A DNA stretch of 59,628 nucleotides from JAICND01 sp040905905 (lineage in GTDB: Bacteria; Actinomycetota; Acidimicrobiia; Spongiisociales; ZC4RG35), in the NCBI GenBank assembly GCA_040905905.1, contig JBBDQN010000003.1, positions 1 through 59,628 of the forward strand, written 5' to 3'. Shown one piece after another: positions 50,170 to 59,506 of the stretch. The position numbers and the translations under genes were made by a program. The first letter of the stretch is position 1; each line of letters opens with the position of its first letter. The notes beneath the pieces were generated by a model. That model saw only the letters and a list, made by a program, of their open reading frames with translations, was not told where the DNA came from and did no database searches.

Positions 50170-51443
50170 TCTGTAGCGGTGAGCGTTGGCAACCGGGAGG
50201 GATGGTTGACCCCCGGCTGAAATGCCCGCCGCCTCTCCAGGACCCTTCGCAATGCTCCGACCACCTCGGGATCGAAGTCGTAAGCCGCACCTTGATGCAA
50301 CACTTCAATGGACTGCAACGCGGAGAGGCTCCGATCTGAGACGAGATGGTCGTAAGCGCTGGTCGCCCGCACCACCTTGGAGATCATCGAGATCGAAGGG
50401 TCGACTTGCTCGCCCGGTTTGCGGTAGGGCTCGTGCAAACGCCGGACGTGGTCGGCGATGCGATCCAGGTAAGGCGCTTGCGAGATGATCTCTGCTCCCC
50501 AGCGAGCGATGTCATCGTCTGTGTAGCCGATGCGGAGAATGGCTGGCTCGGTGAGAGTTATCCGCCCGATGTCGTGCATAAGCGCCGCGTATTCGAGGTC
50601 ATCCATCTCGCTCCTCGACAGGCCGAGGTCCTTTCCAACCGCCAACGCAAGTTCAACCGTGCGGTCGGCGTGCCCATCGGTCCCCAGCCCGGCTACCTCG
50701 GGTATGCGGGCCAGGGCCCGGATGGTTTGGCGATAGGTGCGCCGGATGGTCTGGAACCGACGAAAGGCCGAGTGGGCAAACATATACGGCAGACCGGCCA
50801 CACCCACCGCCCAAAGGGCACCGATCGACAGGGAGGCCGAAGCCAGGGCAAAGAGTGCGCCGGTGGCGATAAGGCTGACGAAGACATTGACATCACTCAA
50901 CAACGCCCTGGTGAGATAACGACGGGACAACTCACGGGGCCCTATCCGGAACTGAACCCACAACATCGCTTCGACCAGGAACCACACAACCGTCCCGGCA
51001 AGCAACGGCGGCGCCACCCTCCACTCATCGCTCACCATCCCTACTTCGAGGTTACGAATCCAGGCGAAAACGAGGGCATACGCGGTCAAGCCCAGCAACC
51101 TGCGCAACATGGCTTCGTCGAGCCCGGTTTGGTCGTTACGCGCCAACAGGAGCAACCACCCCAGCAACAACCCCACGGCGTAGACGACGAGAACCGCGGC
51201 GAGGGCAGTCGTCTCACCCTCTCTGAAGAAGATGGGGGCAGCGGCTCCCACCGCCAGACCCGGCGCGAAGGGGTTGCCCGAGGAGGCAGGGACCTTGAAC
51301 TGCATACCGAGACCCAGACCTGCCGCGGCTATCAACACCTCCAGCGGATCCCAGTTGACACGGCCGAGATTGGCGGCCAGTAGCGCCACCGCACCGATCG
51401 GGAACAACATCATCGACCACGTGGCAGTCTTATGGTCATCCAT
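50163..51443 (-). CDS. membrane HD-domain protein with degenerate HD-GYP
   Basis: About 426 residues. An N-terminal half with about eight helices (8-230) precedes an HD-GYP-like domain with HD in ALMHDIGRITLTEPA and HVRRLHEPYRKPG in place of the HH-x-DGxGYP loop. The missing GYP residues suggest lost or altered phosphodiesterase activity. ATG 51443 overlaps the paralogous HD-GYP gene upstream. Sensor-type c-di-GMP regulation is likely but not certain. Confidence 0.85.
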   Translation of the reverse strand: MDDHKTATWSMMLFPIGAVALLAANLGRVNWDPLEVLIAAAGLGLGMQFKVPASSGNPFAPGLAVGAAAPIFFREGETTALAAVLVVYAVGLLLGWLLLLARNDQTGLDEAMLRRLLGLTAYALVFAWIRNLEVGMVSDEWRVAPPLLAGTVVWFLVEAMLWVQFRIGPRELSRRYLTRALLSDVNVFVSLIATGALFALASASLSIGALWAVGVAGLPYMFAHSAFRRFQTIRRTYRQTIRALARIPEVAGLGTDGHADRTVELALAVGKDLGLSRSEMDDLEYAALMHDIGRITLTEPAILRIGYTDDDIARWGAEIISQAPYLDRIADHVRRLHEPYRKPGEQVDPSISMISKVVRATSAYDHLVSDRSLSALQSIEVLHQGAAYDFDPEVVGALRRVLERRRAFQPGVNHPSRLPTLTATDQ

Positions 51444-52779
51444 TTTCGGCCATCGCTTCCTGTTCCGCCAGGCGTCGGGCAAGTTCGTCGTCATCCACGT
51501 TCTGAGAACCGTAGGTCTCCCCGACCCGATCCAAACCACTTTCGAGGGCATCGATCACATCGGGGTGGAACTGGGTGCCGGCGTGTCGCCGCAGCTCCTC
51601 AAAAGCGAAGTGTTGAGATAGGGCCATGCGATAACTGCGGGTGGATGTCATGGCATCGAACGCGTCGGCCACCGCCAGGATGCAGCTCTCCAAACTCGGC
51701 CGCCGTCCATGTTGATGTCCCGAGCCCCCATAACCACTGCCGTCATAGTGAGAGTGATGAGCTGAAGCGATCTCCACCATCGGCTGGAGGAAGTCGACTT
51801 CCGCCAGAATCTCTTCCACCAGATGGGCATGAGCCTGCATCTCCTCGTATTCCTCGTCGCTCAAACGGCCCTTTTTCCTGATCAGTTCCGCCGGCACTGC
51901 CAGCTTGCCCACGTCGTGAATCAGCGCCGCCCACCGAAGCCGTTCGAGCTGGGTACCAGAGAAGGACAACTCCCGGCCGGTCAGCTGGGCGAAGTAGGCC
52001 ACCCGTTCTGTGTGGCCGCGGGTGTAGAGATCTTTGGCTTCGAGCGCCTTGACGAACCCGCGCAAAGTGGCCTCATGTGCCTCGCGGAGCTGACTCTGGC
52101 TTGAAAGAGAGAGATGTCCGATCAGATAGACGGCGAGGATCAGCGGGGTAACGGCTGCATCGGCTAGGACGATGGTGACGCCGAGCAAGGCGCCGATAAT
52201 GCCCATCGACAAGAGGGAGAAGACCAGAATGGTCATCCGCGACCATGGCACAAAATCGCGCGAGCCGTAAACCACCCTGACCGCCAGCCTCACCAACTGC
52301 GAGTTGACGGTGGCGTAGACCACGGAGGCTAGAACTCCACCAGCCACGACAAGCACCAGGTCACTTCGCGTCGCGAACCCGACATCGGCCAGGATCAGGT
52401 CCAGCACAAAACCCGCCACCCCCGCAGAAATCGTCATCTGACCAAAGTTGGCCAGCGGTTGAAACCAACGTCGTTCGCGCAGGTCGGCGGGGACAAGGGG
52501 ACCTAGTGCCGCCATCGTGGCCATCCCCAGCGCGGCCGAACTGCCCTCGAGGGCAAACACGACCCCGGCGGTGAGGGCCACCATGACCGAGGAACTCTGA
52601 AACAACCGATCGTTGACCTCGACCGAATAAAACTCGAGGATCACGAAGGCAGCGGCAAAGGCGACCCAGCGCCAGATCTGCGGGAACGAGCCGTGTAGCG
52701 CGGCCACAACCAGCACCACCGCTCCGAGGGTGGAGTAAGAAGCCGCCAGCAACATGCGTCGCCGTGTCAGCCCGGTCAT
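51436..52779 (-). CDS. membrane HD-GYP phosphodiesterase
   Basis: A 447-residue protein. Six or more helices fill residues 1-225. The C-terminal HD-GYP domain has LIHDVGKLAVP (HD), AHAHLVEEIL, and SAHHSHYDGSGYGG, close to the canonical HHExxDGxGYP loop, then DAFDAMTSTRSYRMAL. HD-GYP proteins hydrolyse c-di-GMP. ATG 52779 follows a possible 29-codon ORF. It is co-transcribed with its degenerate paralog. Confidence 0.9.
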   Translation of the reverse strand: MTGLTRRRMLLAASYSTLGAVVLVVAALHGSFPQIWRWVAFAAAFVILEFYSVEVNDRLFQSSSVMVALTAGVVFALEGSSAALGMATMAALGPLVPADLRERRWFQPLANFGQMTISAGVAGFVLDLILADVGFATRSDLVLVVAGGVLASVVYATVNSQLVRLAVRVVYGSRDFVPWSRMTILVFSLLSMGIIGALLGVTIVLADAAVTPLILAVYLIGHLSLSSQSQLREAHEATLRGFVKALEAKDLYTRGHTERVAYFAQLTGRELSFSGTQLERLRWAALIHDVGKLAVPAELIRKKGRLSDEEYEEMQAHAHLVEEILAEVDFLQPMVEIASAHHSHYDGSGYGGSGHQHGRRPSLESCILAVADAFDAMTSTRSYRMALSQHFAFEELRRHAGTQFHPDVIDALESGLDRVGETYGSQNVDDDELARRLAEQEAMAENG

Positions 52780-52840
52780 CGGTGGATCATGTTGGGGATA
52801 TACGTAACTTTGCCATTTGCGGGGTACCGGCGGCCACCTT

Positions 52841-52930
52841 TTAGCCGATCTTCATCGTTGCGGAGCCGGCCACGATCGCCGCGGCCAAGCTCCCTAAAGC
52901 AGCAAGGATCCGAACGAGCTTGCCCTTCAT
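52841..52930 (-). CDS. possible 29-residue hydrophobic peptide upstream of HD-GYP genes
   Basis: A short ORF from ATG 52930 to TAA 52841. It begins MKGKLVRILAALGSLA and ends ATMKIG, a single hydrophobic helix with a basic N-terminus. Third-position GC is high, unlike the overlapping alternative frame. AAGG directly precedes the ATG, which is too close for a standard site. Followed by the HD-GYP start 61 nt later. Low certainty without conservation data. Confidence 0.4.
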   Translation of the reverse strand: MKGKLVRILAALGSLAAAIVAGSATMKIG

Positions 52931-53240
52931 CCTTAGTGATCACCGTTTTGTTTGTAGGTTCACCGTTTGCCACTGATGGCTCGATGGACCGGATCCGCTC
53001 CGCTAGTGGTGGTCTACTCATGGCTGAAGCCGCCGCCGGTTGTCCCCCGCCTGTTCCAGGGTTTCCCCTGGGAACTCTGGTTGTCAATGAAGGCCCCAAA
53101 CGCCCGTTGAGAACGGGCTCCAACTCGCCCGGCCAGGCCCAGAGCCTAATGCCGACTTTCGCGGGCAACAAGGGAACTTGGGGGGTTTCCGACCACTGAG
53201 TGGGACCAATCGCGCTATCTGTGGCACTACCCTCGGAGCA
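52931..53240. other. long divergent intergenic region with hairpins
   Basis: This separates the HD-GYP operon (minus) from the gene at 53241 (plus). It contains a perfect 7-bp hairpin GCCCGTT-GAG-AACGGGC near 53103-53119 and an imperfect GTTCCAGGG...CCCTGGGAAC stem near 53055-53078, but no gene that I can support. A structured leader RNA for the HD-GYP operon is possible. I compared it by eye with c-di-GMP and c-di-AMP riboswitches and saw no match. Confidence 0.4.
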
Positions 53241-53858
53241 GTGAACTTCCGCGACTTCGAAGAAAAACTCAGACGACTCTCCGGGGTGGAGGCCGCCCGC
53301 GTCATCGGCAATGGCACCGCTATCACCGAGGTGCATGTCCTCACCGACACCGCCAAGGCTGCCAAGCAGGTCGTACGTGACGTCCAAACACTGGCTCAGG
53401 CGGCATTCGGCATCACCCTCGACCGCCGAGTGGTTTCGGTTGTGCAGCTTCCGGACTCTGATCTGGTCCAGGGTGATCGACCGGTGGTGATCGACGTGGC
53501 CGAACACATGGATGGGAGCCGGACGTCAGTGGCAGTCAGCCTTGCCTGGCACGGCGACACCCTGGTGGGAGAGGTCACCGGCGCCGCCGCCAACAGCACC
53601 CGCCTGCGGCTCGTGGCCGAAGCCACCCTCGAGGCACTCCGCCAGGGCCTCCAGGATGCGACCGCGTTCGCTATCACCTCGATTGACATCCCCACCCTCG
53701 GCGCCCGACCAATTGCCATCGCCCAGGTTGTGATCGTCAGTGAAGGTGTGGAACGGCTGATGGTGGGATCGGCGCTGGCTAGCGGTGACCAGAGCCGGGC
53801 CGTGGTTCGCGCGGTCCTCGATGCCCTCAACCGACACATCCCCGACCTCCGTCGCTGA
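53241..53858 (+). CDS. conserved hypothetical protein
   Basis: A 205-residue soluble protein. Its N-terminal half has the pattern ARVIGNGTAITEVHVLTDTA, KQVVRDVQTLAQAAFGI and DRRVVSVVQL, an ACT-like repeat unit also seen in Firmicutes proteins (family known to me only by pattern). The C-terminal half looks like a related alpha-beta repeat. GTG 53241 has GGAG 2 nt away, which is close. It is followed by gamma-glutamyltransferase 2 nt later. Confidence 0.65.
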   Translation: MNFRDFEEKLRRLSGVEAARVIGNGTAITEVHVLTDTAKAAKQVVRDVQTLAQAAFGITLDRRVVSVVQLPDSDLVQGDRPVVIDVAEHMDGSRTSVAVSLAWHGDTLVGEVTGAAANSTRLRLVAEATLEALRQGLQDATAFAITSIDIPTLGARPIAIAQVVIVSEGVERLMVGSALASGDQSRAVVRAVLDALNRHIPDLRR

Positions 53859-53860
53859 GA

Positions 53861-55429
53861 ATGTCCTCGGTCCAGGGCTACGGCGCAGCGGTGGTCACCC
53901 CCCACGTCCTCGCCACCCAAGCCGGGATGGAAATACTTGCAGCCGGTGGCACCGCAGCCGACGCCATGGTCGCCGCCGACGCGGTGCTTGGAGTCGTCGC
54001 ACCGGAGACCTGTGGGATAGGGGGCGACCTCTTCGTGCTGATTCATGGCCCGGGAATGACTGAGCCAGCGGTGCTCAACGCCTCCGGTCGGGCAGGAGCA
54101 GGAGCGGACGCCGAGCTGCTCAGGAGCGAAGGTCATCGAACCATGCCTCCCTTTCATCCCCAGTCAGTGACGGTTCCCGGTTGCGTCGACGGTTGGGGCA
54201 AACTTCTCAGTCGCTTCGGTCGACTCGGGTTGGAGAGGCTTCTCGAGCCAGCCATCAGACTGGCTAAGGATGGTTTTCCGGCCTCGTTTGAACTAAGCCG
54301 CGCCGTTGGCGCCCGCACTGATCTGCTTCGCCACCAATCGGCGGCGCTGGGCCTGTTTCCCGGAGGCAATGCCCCCAAACAGGGAGACCGGTTGGTACGG
54401 CCAGGGCTGGCGACAACCCTGGAGGCCATCGCGGCCAGTGGACCGCAAGCGTTTTATGACGGCCCCGGTGGAGCGGCGATCACCAAAGCGACCGGTGGCA
54501 TCATCACCGCCGACGACCTTTCATCAGTCGAAGGCATCTGGGTTGCTCCGATCGGGCTCGACTTGTTTGGCCTGACGGGGTGGACGGTGCCGCCCAACTC
54601 GCAGGGATACCTCACCCTTGCATCGTTGGGGGTGTTTGCCCAGCTTGACCCACCAGACGATCCCGAAACCCCCCAAGCCTGGCATCTCGCCATCGAGGCC
54701 TACCGATCGATGGCGGTGGATCGCAACAACGTCGTAGCCGATCCCGAGACCGCACCCCTTCCTCCGGGCGAGTTGACGTCCCCGAGCCGGATCACCCAAA
54801 GGGCGTCGATGGTTGACCGAAGACACTCCTCATCGTTCGCTTCTCCACCGCCGGTTCCGGGCGGGACCGCCTACTTGTGTGCAGTGGACGCGGCGGGACT
54901 TGGCGTGTCTTTCATCCAATCCAACTTCATGGGAATAGGCTCTGGCATCGGTGCCGGTGCGGCCGGGTTCTTTCTCCAAAACCGGGGGGCGGGATTCGAT
55001 TTGCGCGACGGGCACCCCAATTGTCTGGCGCCAGGCCGGCGTCCGCTCCACACCCTGTCGCCTTCACTGTGGACGCGAGACGGACAACTCGCAGCAGTGC
55101 TCGGGACCCGCGGTGGTGATTATCAGCCCCAGCTTCTGATGCAGATGGCGATCCGGCTCTTCGGGGCCGGGATCGACCCGGGTGAAGCTCAACAACGACC
55201 CCGCTGGATGATCGACCAGTTCGAAGCCAGCCAGCCCGAGATCGCGTTGGAGGATCACACCCCGTCCGAAGTTGAAGTAGGCCTTCGGGGCCGCGGCCAC
55301 AGGGTCGTGCGTCGTCAGGAAACCCAACACGGCTGGGGACCCGTTTCGGTTATCACGGTCAATCAGGACGGACTACGCAACGCGGCGGCCGATCCCCGGG
55401 TTGCGACCGCGGCCGCCGCGGTCGCTTGA
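53861..55429 (+). CDS. gamma-glutamyltransferase family protein
   Basis: A 522-residue Ntn-hydrolase. The autocleavage site GG-T336 (in PPPVPGGTAYLCAVD) gives the catalytic Thr; GIGSGIGAGAAGFFLQN and the LSPSLWTRDG region follow. It hydrolyses or transfers gamma-glutamyl groups, normally outside the cell, but I see no signal peptide. Start ATG 53861, 2 nt after the preceding stop. Confidence 0.92.
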   Translation: MSSVQGYGAAVVTPHVLATQAGMEILAAGGTAADAMVAADAVLGVVAPETCGIGGDLFVLIHGPGMTEPAVLNASGRAGAGADAELLRSEGHRTMPPFHPQSVTVPGCVDGWGKLLSRFGRLGLERLLEPAIRLAKDGFPASFELSRAVGARTDLLRHQSAALGLFPGGNAPKQGDRLVRPGLATTLEAIAASGPQAFYDGPGGAAITKATGGIITADDLSSVEGIWVAPIGLDLFGLTGWTVPPNSQGYLTLASLGVFAQLDPPDDPETPQAWHLAIEAYRSMAVDRNNVVADPETAPLPPGELTSPSRITQRASMVDRRHSSSFASPPPVPGGTAYLCAVDAAGLGVSFIQSNFMGIGSGIGAGAAGFFLQNRGAGFDLRDGHPNCLAPGRRPLHTLSPSLWTRDGQLAAVLGTRGGDYQPQLLMQMAIRLFGAGIDPGEAQQRPRWMIDQFEASQPEIALEDHTPSEVEVGLRGRGHRVVRRQETQHGWGPVSVITVNQDGLRNAAADPRVATAAAAVA

Positions 55430-55439
55430 ACCCGACCGG

Positions 55440-55781
55440 TCAAACGTCGGCGATCGGCTCGAGCGCAAATAGGGGAATGGTTCGTTTCGTCTTTCGCTGG
55501 TAGGTCGCGTACAGCGGAAACGCCTCGGTAACAAGCTTCCAAAGTCGTTCGCGTTCGGGCCCGTCAACCTCAAGCGCCTTGACCTCGTGGACCTTCTTTC
55601 TTCTGCGAACCTGAGCTTGCGGTTTTGCTCGGAGGTTGAGCACCCAGTTGGGATCGCGAGCCGCCCCGCCGTAAGAGCCGACCACTATTAGCCGGTCGTC
55701 GTCCTCGAACGCGTACAGAGTCACCTCACGCGGAATTCCACTTCTGCGACCTGTTGTTGTCAGCGTCACCTCTGCCGTCAT
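55440..55781 (-). CDS. F420/FMN-type nitroreductase-family (DUF385) oxidoreductase
   Basis: A 113-residue split-barrel flavin protein of the deazaflavin-dependent nitroreductase (Ddn-like) family: TLTTTGRRSGIPREVTLYAF, RLIVVGSYGGAARDPNWVLNL and WKLVTEAFPLYATYQRKT. Such proteins use F420 or FMN. Start ATG 55781 overlaps the stop of the luciferase-like gene upstream, indicating an operon. Confidence 0.85.
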   Translation of the reverse strand: MTAEVTLTTTGRRSGIPREVTLYAFEDDDRLIVVGSYGGAARDPNWVLNLRAKPQAQVRRRKKVHEVKALEVDGPERERLWKLVTEAFPLYATYQRKTKRTIPLFALEPIADV

Positions 55782-56797
55782 TGCCGTGTAGTTGTGATCA
55801 GGCCGACCCACTCTTCGTCGGTCCAACCATGGGTGTCCTCGAGGGCGTAATAGCCAATACGTTGCACACGGTTTCCATAGCGGGCATTGATCGCCCCACC
55901 CAGTTCCTCAAGTGGAGCCACTATTGCGACTTCTTGCACGACGTCGTCGGATATCAGGTCGGCCATCTCCGTCCACTGTCCACGGCGGCTCATGGCTCCA
56001 AGCTGTTCGCCGAAGTCCCAGCCGTGCAAATCGAGGATTCCGGCGTAGTTGGGAGTCGATGCATAGAAGGCGATCTGGCTCTTAACCGTGCCCATCGCCT
56101 GCTCCATCTCCGACTGGTTCCGCCCGGTGACAACAAACACCGTCGTGATCCGCTGCACCTCGTCGACGTCTCGACCTGCACCCGCCGCTCCCTTGGCGAT
56201 GTTGGGTAAGACAACCTCATCGAGGTATCGCACCGTGTGGAACGGGTGGACATGGAAACCCTGGCACAACTCCCCCGCCAGCCTCGACATGTAGGGCCCT
56301 ACCCCGGCGATGGCGAGAGGGACATCCGAATGCTCGATCGGCCCCGGGTTGAAGAATGGGGTCATCAGAGAGAGCTTGTAGAACTCACCATCGTGGCTGA
56401 GGGAACCGCCTTCCTGCCACGCCCGAAAGATGGCGCGCAATGCGAGGAGATAGTCACGCATGCGCGGGCCCGGTGGCAGCCACTCCCCGCCAAAGCGACG
56501 GACGATGTGGCCCTTGACCTGGGTACCCAATCCGAGGATGAACTTTCCTCCGCTGAGAGCAGCCAGATCCCAGGCGATGTGGGCGGTGATGGTGGGCGAC
56601 CGCGGAAAGGCGACAGCGATGGCAGTGCCCAGGTGGAGCTCAGGGGCAGCCCGGTTGGCAAGAACCAAAGGTAGGAATGGGTCATGGGTGGTTTCGGCGG
56701 TGAAAAAGCCATCGAAGCCAAGCCGGGCGGCACGAGTGGCCACCGCCGGCACCGCCGCCAGAGGGGAGGTGGGAGCGAGATAGAAGTCAACCTTCAT
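55778..56797 (-). CDS. F420-dependent LLM-class oxidoreductase
   Basis: A 339-residue luciferase-like monooxygenase-fold protein with KVDFYLAPTSPLAAVPAVA, TAETTHDPFLPLVLA, LGTAIAVAFPRSPTITA, LGLGTQVKGHIVRRF and FHVHPFHTVRYLDEVVLP. The pattern matches F420-dependent enzymes of actinobacteria. ATG 56797; the gene is divergent from a small membrane protein and drives the DUF385 partner downstream. Confidence 0.9.
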   Translation of the reverse strand: MKVDFYLAPTSPLAAVPAVATRAARLGFDGFFTAETTHDPFLPLVLANRAAPELHLGTAIAVAFPRSPTITAHIAWDLAALSGGKFILGLGTQVKGHIVRRFGGEWLPPGPRMRDYLLALRAIFRAWQEGGSLSHDGEFYKLSLMTPFFNPGPIEHSDVPLAIAGVGPYMSRLAGELCQGFHVHPFHTVRYLDEVVLPNIAKGAAGAGRDVDEVQRITTVFVVTGRNQSEMEQAMGTVKSQIAFYASTPNYAGILDLHGWDFGEQLGAMSRRGQWTEMADLISDDVVQEVAIVAPLEELGGAINARYGNRVQRIGYYALEDTHGWTDEEWVGLITTTRQ

Positions 56798-56857
56798 TCG
56801 GGCCACCATAGAGCCAAGCTCGAGGGAGACCGGATACCCGGCGGTACTGTTATTCCT

Positions 56858-57022
56858 ATGAAAAGGCTGGTGCGAGCTTTGGCAGTGATAGGAGGCCTGG
56901 CCGGAATTGCCTGGGCCATGCGGGACCGTCTCATCTCGATCAACCCCACCCGCGAGGACACACCTCCCACATTCCGGGCGGTCAGCAACGACGGCCGGGT
57001 GGACTCAACACCTCCCAGCTGA
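56858..57022 (+). CDS. 54-residue membrane protein
   Basis: A small protein, one helix (about 6-22, VRALAVIGGLAGIAWAM), then a hydrophilic tail rich in Thr/Pro. TACTGT lies 7 nt before the ATG and there is no Shine-Dalgarno, so it is probably leaderless. It is divergent from the F420-type gene and ends just before the converging permease gene. Function unknown. Confidence 0.55.
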   Translation: MKRLVRALAVIGGLAGIAWAMRDRLISINPTREDTPPTFRAVSNDGRVDSTPPS

Positions 57023-57024
57023 GG

Positions 57025-58380
57025 TCAGGCGCCCCGCAGGCGGTACATCCCTGCCCTGCGGCGGAGAACCACCCAGCCAAGCCCCATGTAGAGAATCCCC
57101 GCGGTCAACAGACCAATCAGCAGAACCGGCAGCCCGGGAAACCCTTCACCGGTCAGATCCCTAATGGTGTCCTGCACGAAGAGCGGGCCGACCGGCTGGA
57201 CCCAAACCGAGACCAGAATCCCCACCACCCAGCACAACACGCCGGCCACGTTCAACAACCCGTACTCACCACGCCACATATATAGGTGATCGGCCATATA
57301 ACTGCCCCGCCGCAAGACGTAGGCGTCAGCCAGGATTACTCCGACCCCGGGGGCAAAGAGCACGCTGGCGAGCAGGGCCCAACTCCGCAGATCCTCCATC
57401 GGCATGAAAACCGCCGACGCCACCGATGCCCCGGTCGCCAACCACGCCAGGATCAGCGGAGGCACCCCGGGGACCAGCGACTCGAGGGCGAACCCTCCAG
57501 AAGCAGCCAGGCCGCCGATCCCATCGCTTTCCATGAGTAGCACCCAAAAGAGGGCAATCGCTCCTCCAAGAATGCCGGCACCGAGCACCGAAAGATCGGT
57601 CGGAAAGCCACCCACCCTCGCCGCGAAGGCGGCTCCTCCCAGCACAGAGACCAGCGACGCGACCGCAAAGCCGAATCCGATCCCGGTCGCGGTCTCTTCC
57701 TCACGATGTCCGTAGCCTCCGATGTCACCCCCAACCGCGAGCCACAGCACCGCCAGACCAAAAACTGCGTCAACCGAACTGAGGAAACCGCCGATCACCG
57801 CATCACCCCGTCCAGCTGTGGTCCCTTCCAGAACCCGCCAGCCCGCCACCACCACCACGACCATGCCAATCCAGAACAGCCGCCGCCGCAGGAGCATGGC
57901 GGCCATCCACGCCGGACCCGACGTGAGAAGCATCGTTCCGAGTACCGCAACCAGAGCAGGGCCCGCAAACTCAGGAAGCGCGAAGCCAAAAGACGCGGCG
58001 GCGCCCTGCAGCCAGTCTCCCGAGACCGACAGGATCACCGCTCCCCAAGCAACGGTCAACACGAGACGAACGACGGTCAACACTACAGCCCCCAACGAGC
58101 CAAAGGCAGGTCGAGCGAGATAGACGGAGGGTGCTCCACTCGCCGAGGCCTTGCGGCCCATGAGACCGGCGATCAGCGCACCGATTAGGGCCCCGATGGG
58201 GGCGGCGAGGACCAATTGGCCGAAGCCGATACCGGCCCCGGCCAGATCCGCACCCACCAACAAGGCGGGAATGCCAGCCACAAAAAGGGTCATGGCGGCG
58301 GTGAAATCCGCCGACTCCAATTGGGCATCGCGATAGCCGAATGGACCCCGGGTCCACCCTTTTCGAACAGCTGTCGACAT
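57025..58380 (-). CDS. NCS1-like cytosine/purine permease
   Basis: A 451-residue membrane protein with about twelve helices. Resemblance to the cytosine/purines/uracil/allantoin (NCS1) family is seen in GPFGYRDAQLESADFTAAMT, LIAGLMGRKASASGAPSVYLARPAFG and a helix with VLLGGAIALFWVLLMESD-like pattern near 280. The substrate is unknown. ATG 58380 is chosen over a start 16 codons earlier. It is divergent from rlmN. Confidence 0.8.
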   Translation of the reverse strand: MSTAVRKGWTRGPFGYRDAQLESADFTAAMTLFVAGIPALLVGADLAGAGIGFGQLVLAAPIGALIGALIAGLMGRKASASGAPSVYLARPAFGSLGAVVLTVVRLVLTVAWGAVILSVSGDWLQGAAASFGFALPEFAGPALVAVLGTMLLTSGPAWMAAMLLRRRLFWIGMVVVVVAGWRVLEGTTAGRGDAVIGGFLSSVDAVFGLAVLWLAVGGDIGGYGHREEETATGIGFGFAVASLVSVLGGAAFAARVGGFPTDLSVLGAGILGGAIALFWVLLMESDGIGGLAASGGFALESLVPGVPPLILAWLATGASVASAVFMPMEDLRSWALLASVLFAPGVGVILADAYVLRRGSYMADHLYMWRGEYGLLNVAGVLCWVVGILVSVWVQPVGPLFVQDTIRDLTGEGFPGLPVLLIGLLTAGILYMGLGWVVLRRRAGMYRLRGA

Positions 58381-58429
58381 GAACCCGAGCGAGTGTAGGG
58401 GGCGTCCCCCTCTCCCGTACCATGCCACC

Positions 58430-59506
58430 GTGCCCTACCTCCACGCACCCGAAGATCTCGACGAGTTGGTCGACGGCGAGCCCGCGTATCGCGTCGATCA
58501 GTTGAGGGAGTGGCTCTATCAGCACCCGGTTCTCCAGTCATCGTCCATGACCAACCTGCCGCGATCGATCCGCGATCGCCTCACGGACCGCCTGTGGCCG
58601 TTCCAGGTGGAGGTCGATCGCAGCACCGATGCCGGACGCACACACAAGTGGTTGTTCCGGGCCCCCGACGGCGCTGCCATCGAGTCCGTGTTAATGGGGT
58701 ACCCGGGCCGGGCAACCCTTTGTGTCTCGAGTCAGGCGGGATGTGCCCTCGGCTGCACCTTTTGTGCGACCGGCCAGTTCGGCTTCGAGCGTCACCTCCA
58801 GGCTGGTGAGATCGTCGCTCAGGTTGCCTACGCGCAAGCATTTCTCCGGCTTATCGGGATGCCCGGCGCCCCGGGTCATGTCACCAATGTCGTCTTCATG
58901 GGGATGGGTGAGCCGCTGGCCAACTACGACAGAGTTCGGGAAGCGTTACGACGCATGATCGAGGTCATGGGTGTGTCGGCCCGGTCATTGACCGTCTCCA
59001 CCGTCGGCGTGGTTCCAGGAATCAGGCGCCTGGCCGACGAACCATGGCCCGTAAACCTGGCAGTGAGCCTTCACGCCTCCGACGACGAATTGAGAAGCAA
59101 GCTGGTGCCTCTCAACAAGCGTTATCCGCTGGCTGAGGTGGAAGCGGCGGCCCGCGAATACTTCGAGAAAAAACGCCGACGTGTGTCGATCGAATGGACC
59201 ATGATCGCCGGAGTGAACGACGGCGCCGGCCAGGCGAAGGGTCTGGGCGCCATCGCCCAACGGCTAAGAGCTCATGTCAACCTGATCCCCCTCAACCCCA
59301 CCCCGTTGAGTCGTGAGCGGCCCTCCGACCCAGCCACCATCACGGAATTCGTCCGCATCGTGCGGGCACAGGGAGTCGCGGTGACCGTTCGCAACACCCG
59401 GGGACGGGCGATCGATGCAGCCTGCGGCCAGCTGCGGGTCAATGCAGGAAGATTGGGTGGTGGTCAGGTTGGCCATGGTCGAGGGGCCCGGCAGTCAAAG
59501 CAATAG
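58430..59506 (+). CDS. rlmN: 23S rRNA (adenine2503-C2)-methyltransferase
   Basis: A 358-residue radical-SAM enzyme that methylates A2503 of 23S rRNA and tRNA A37. Radical-SAM motif CALGCTFCATG near 122-132, MGMGEPLANYD, STVGVVPGI and the catalytic Cys in DAACGQL near the C-terminus. RlmN or Cfr: the sequence context favours RlmN (no resistance cassette). TACCAT lies 6 nt before the GTG start, so it looks leaderless. Divergent from the NCS1 gene by 49 bp. Confidence 0.93.
   Translation: MPYLHAPEDLDELVDGEPAYRVDQLREWLYQHPVLQSSSMTNLPRSIRDRLTDRLWPFQVEVDRSTDAGRTHKWLFRAPDGAAIESVLMGYPGRATLCVSSQAGCALGCTFCATGQFGFERHLQAGEIVAQVAYAQAFLRLIGMPGAPGHVTNVVFMGMGEPLANYDRVREALRRMIEVMGVSARSLTVSTVGVVPGIRRLADEPWPVNLAVSLHASDDELRSKLVPLNKRYPLAEVEAAAREYFEKKRRRVSIEWTMIAGVNDGAGQAKGLGAIAQRLRAHVNLIPLNPTPLSRERPSDPATITEFVRIVRAQGVAVTVRNTRGRAIDAACGQLRVNAGRLGGGQVGHGRGARQSKQ

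Noticed and set aside
52776..53021. An 81-codon frame running into the HD-GYP start, in another phase
   Set aside because: Its third codon positions are AT-rich, unlike real genes here, and it has no hydrophobic or domain pattern. The 29-codon frame fits codon use better.
52780..53240. A c-di-GMP or c-di-AMP riboswitch before the HD-GYP genes
   Set aside because: By eye the conserved cores of these classes are not present; only generic hairpins are seen. A covariance search would decide.
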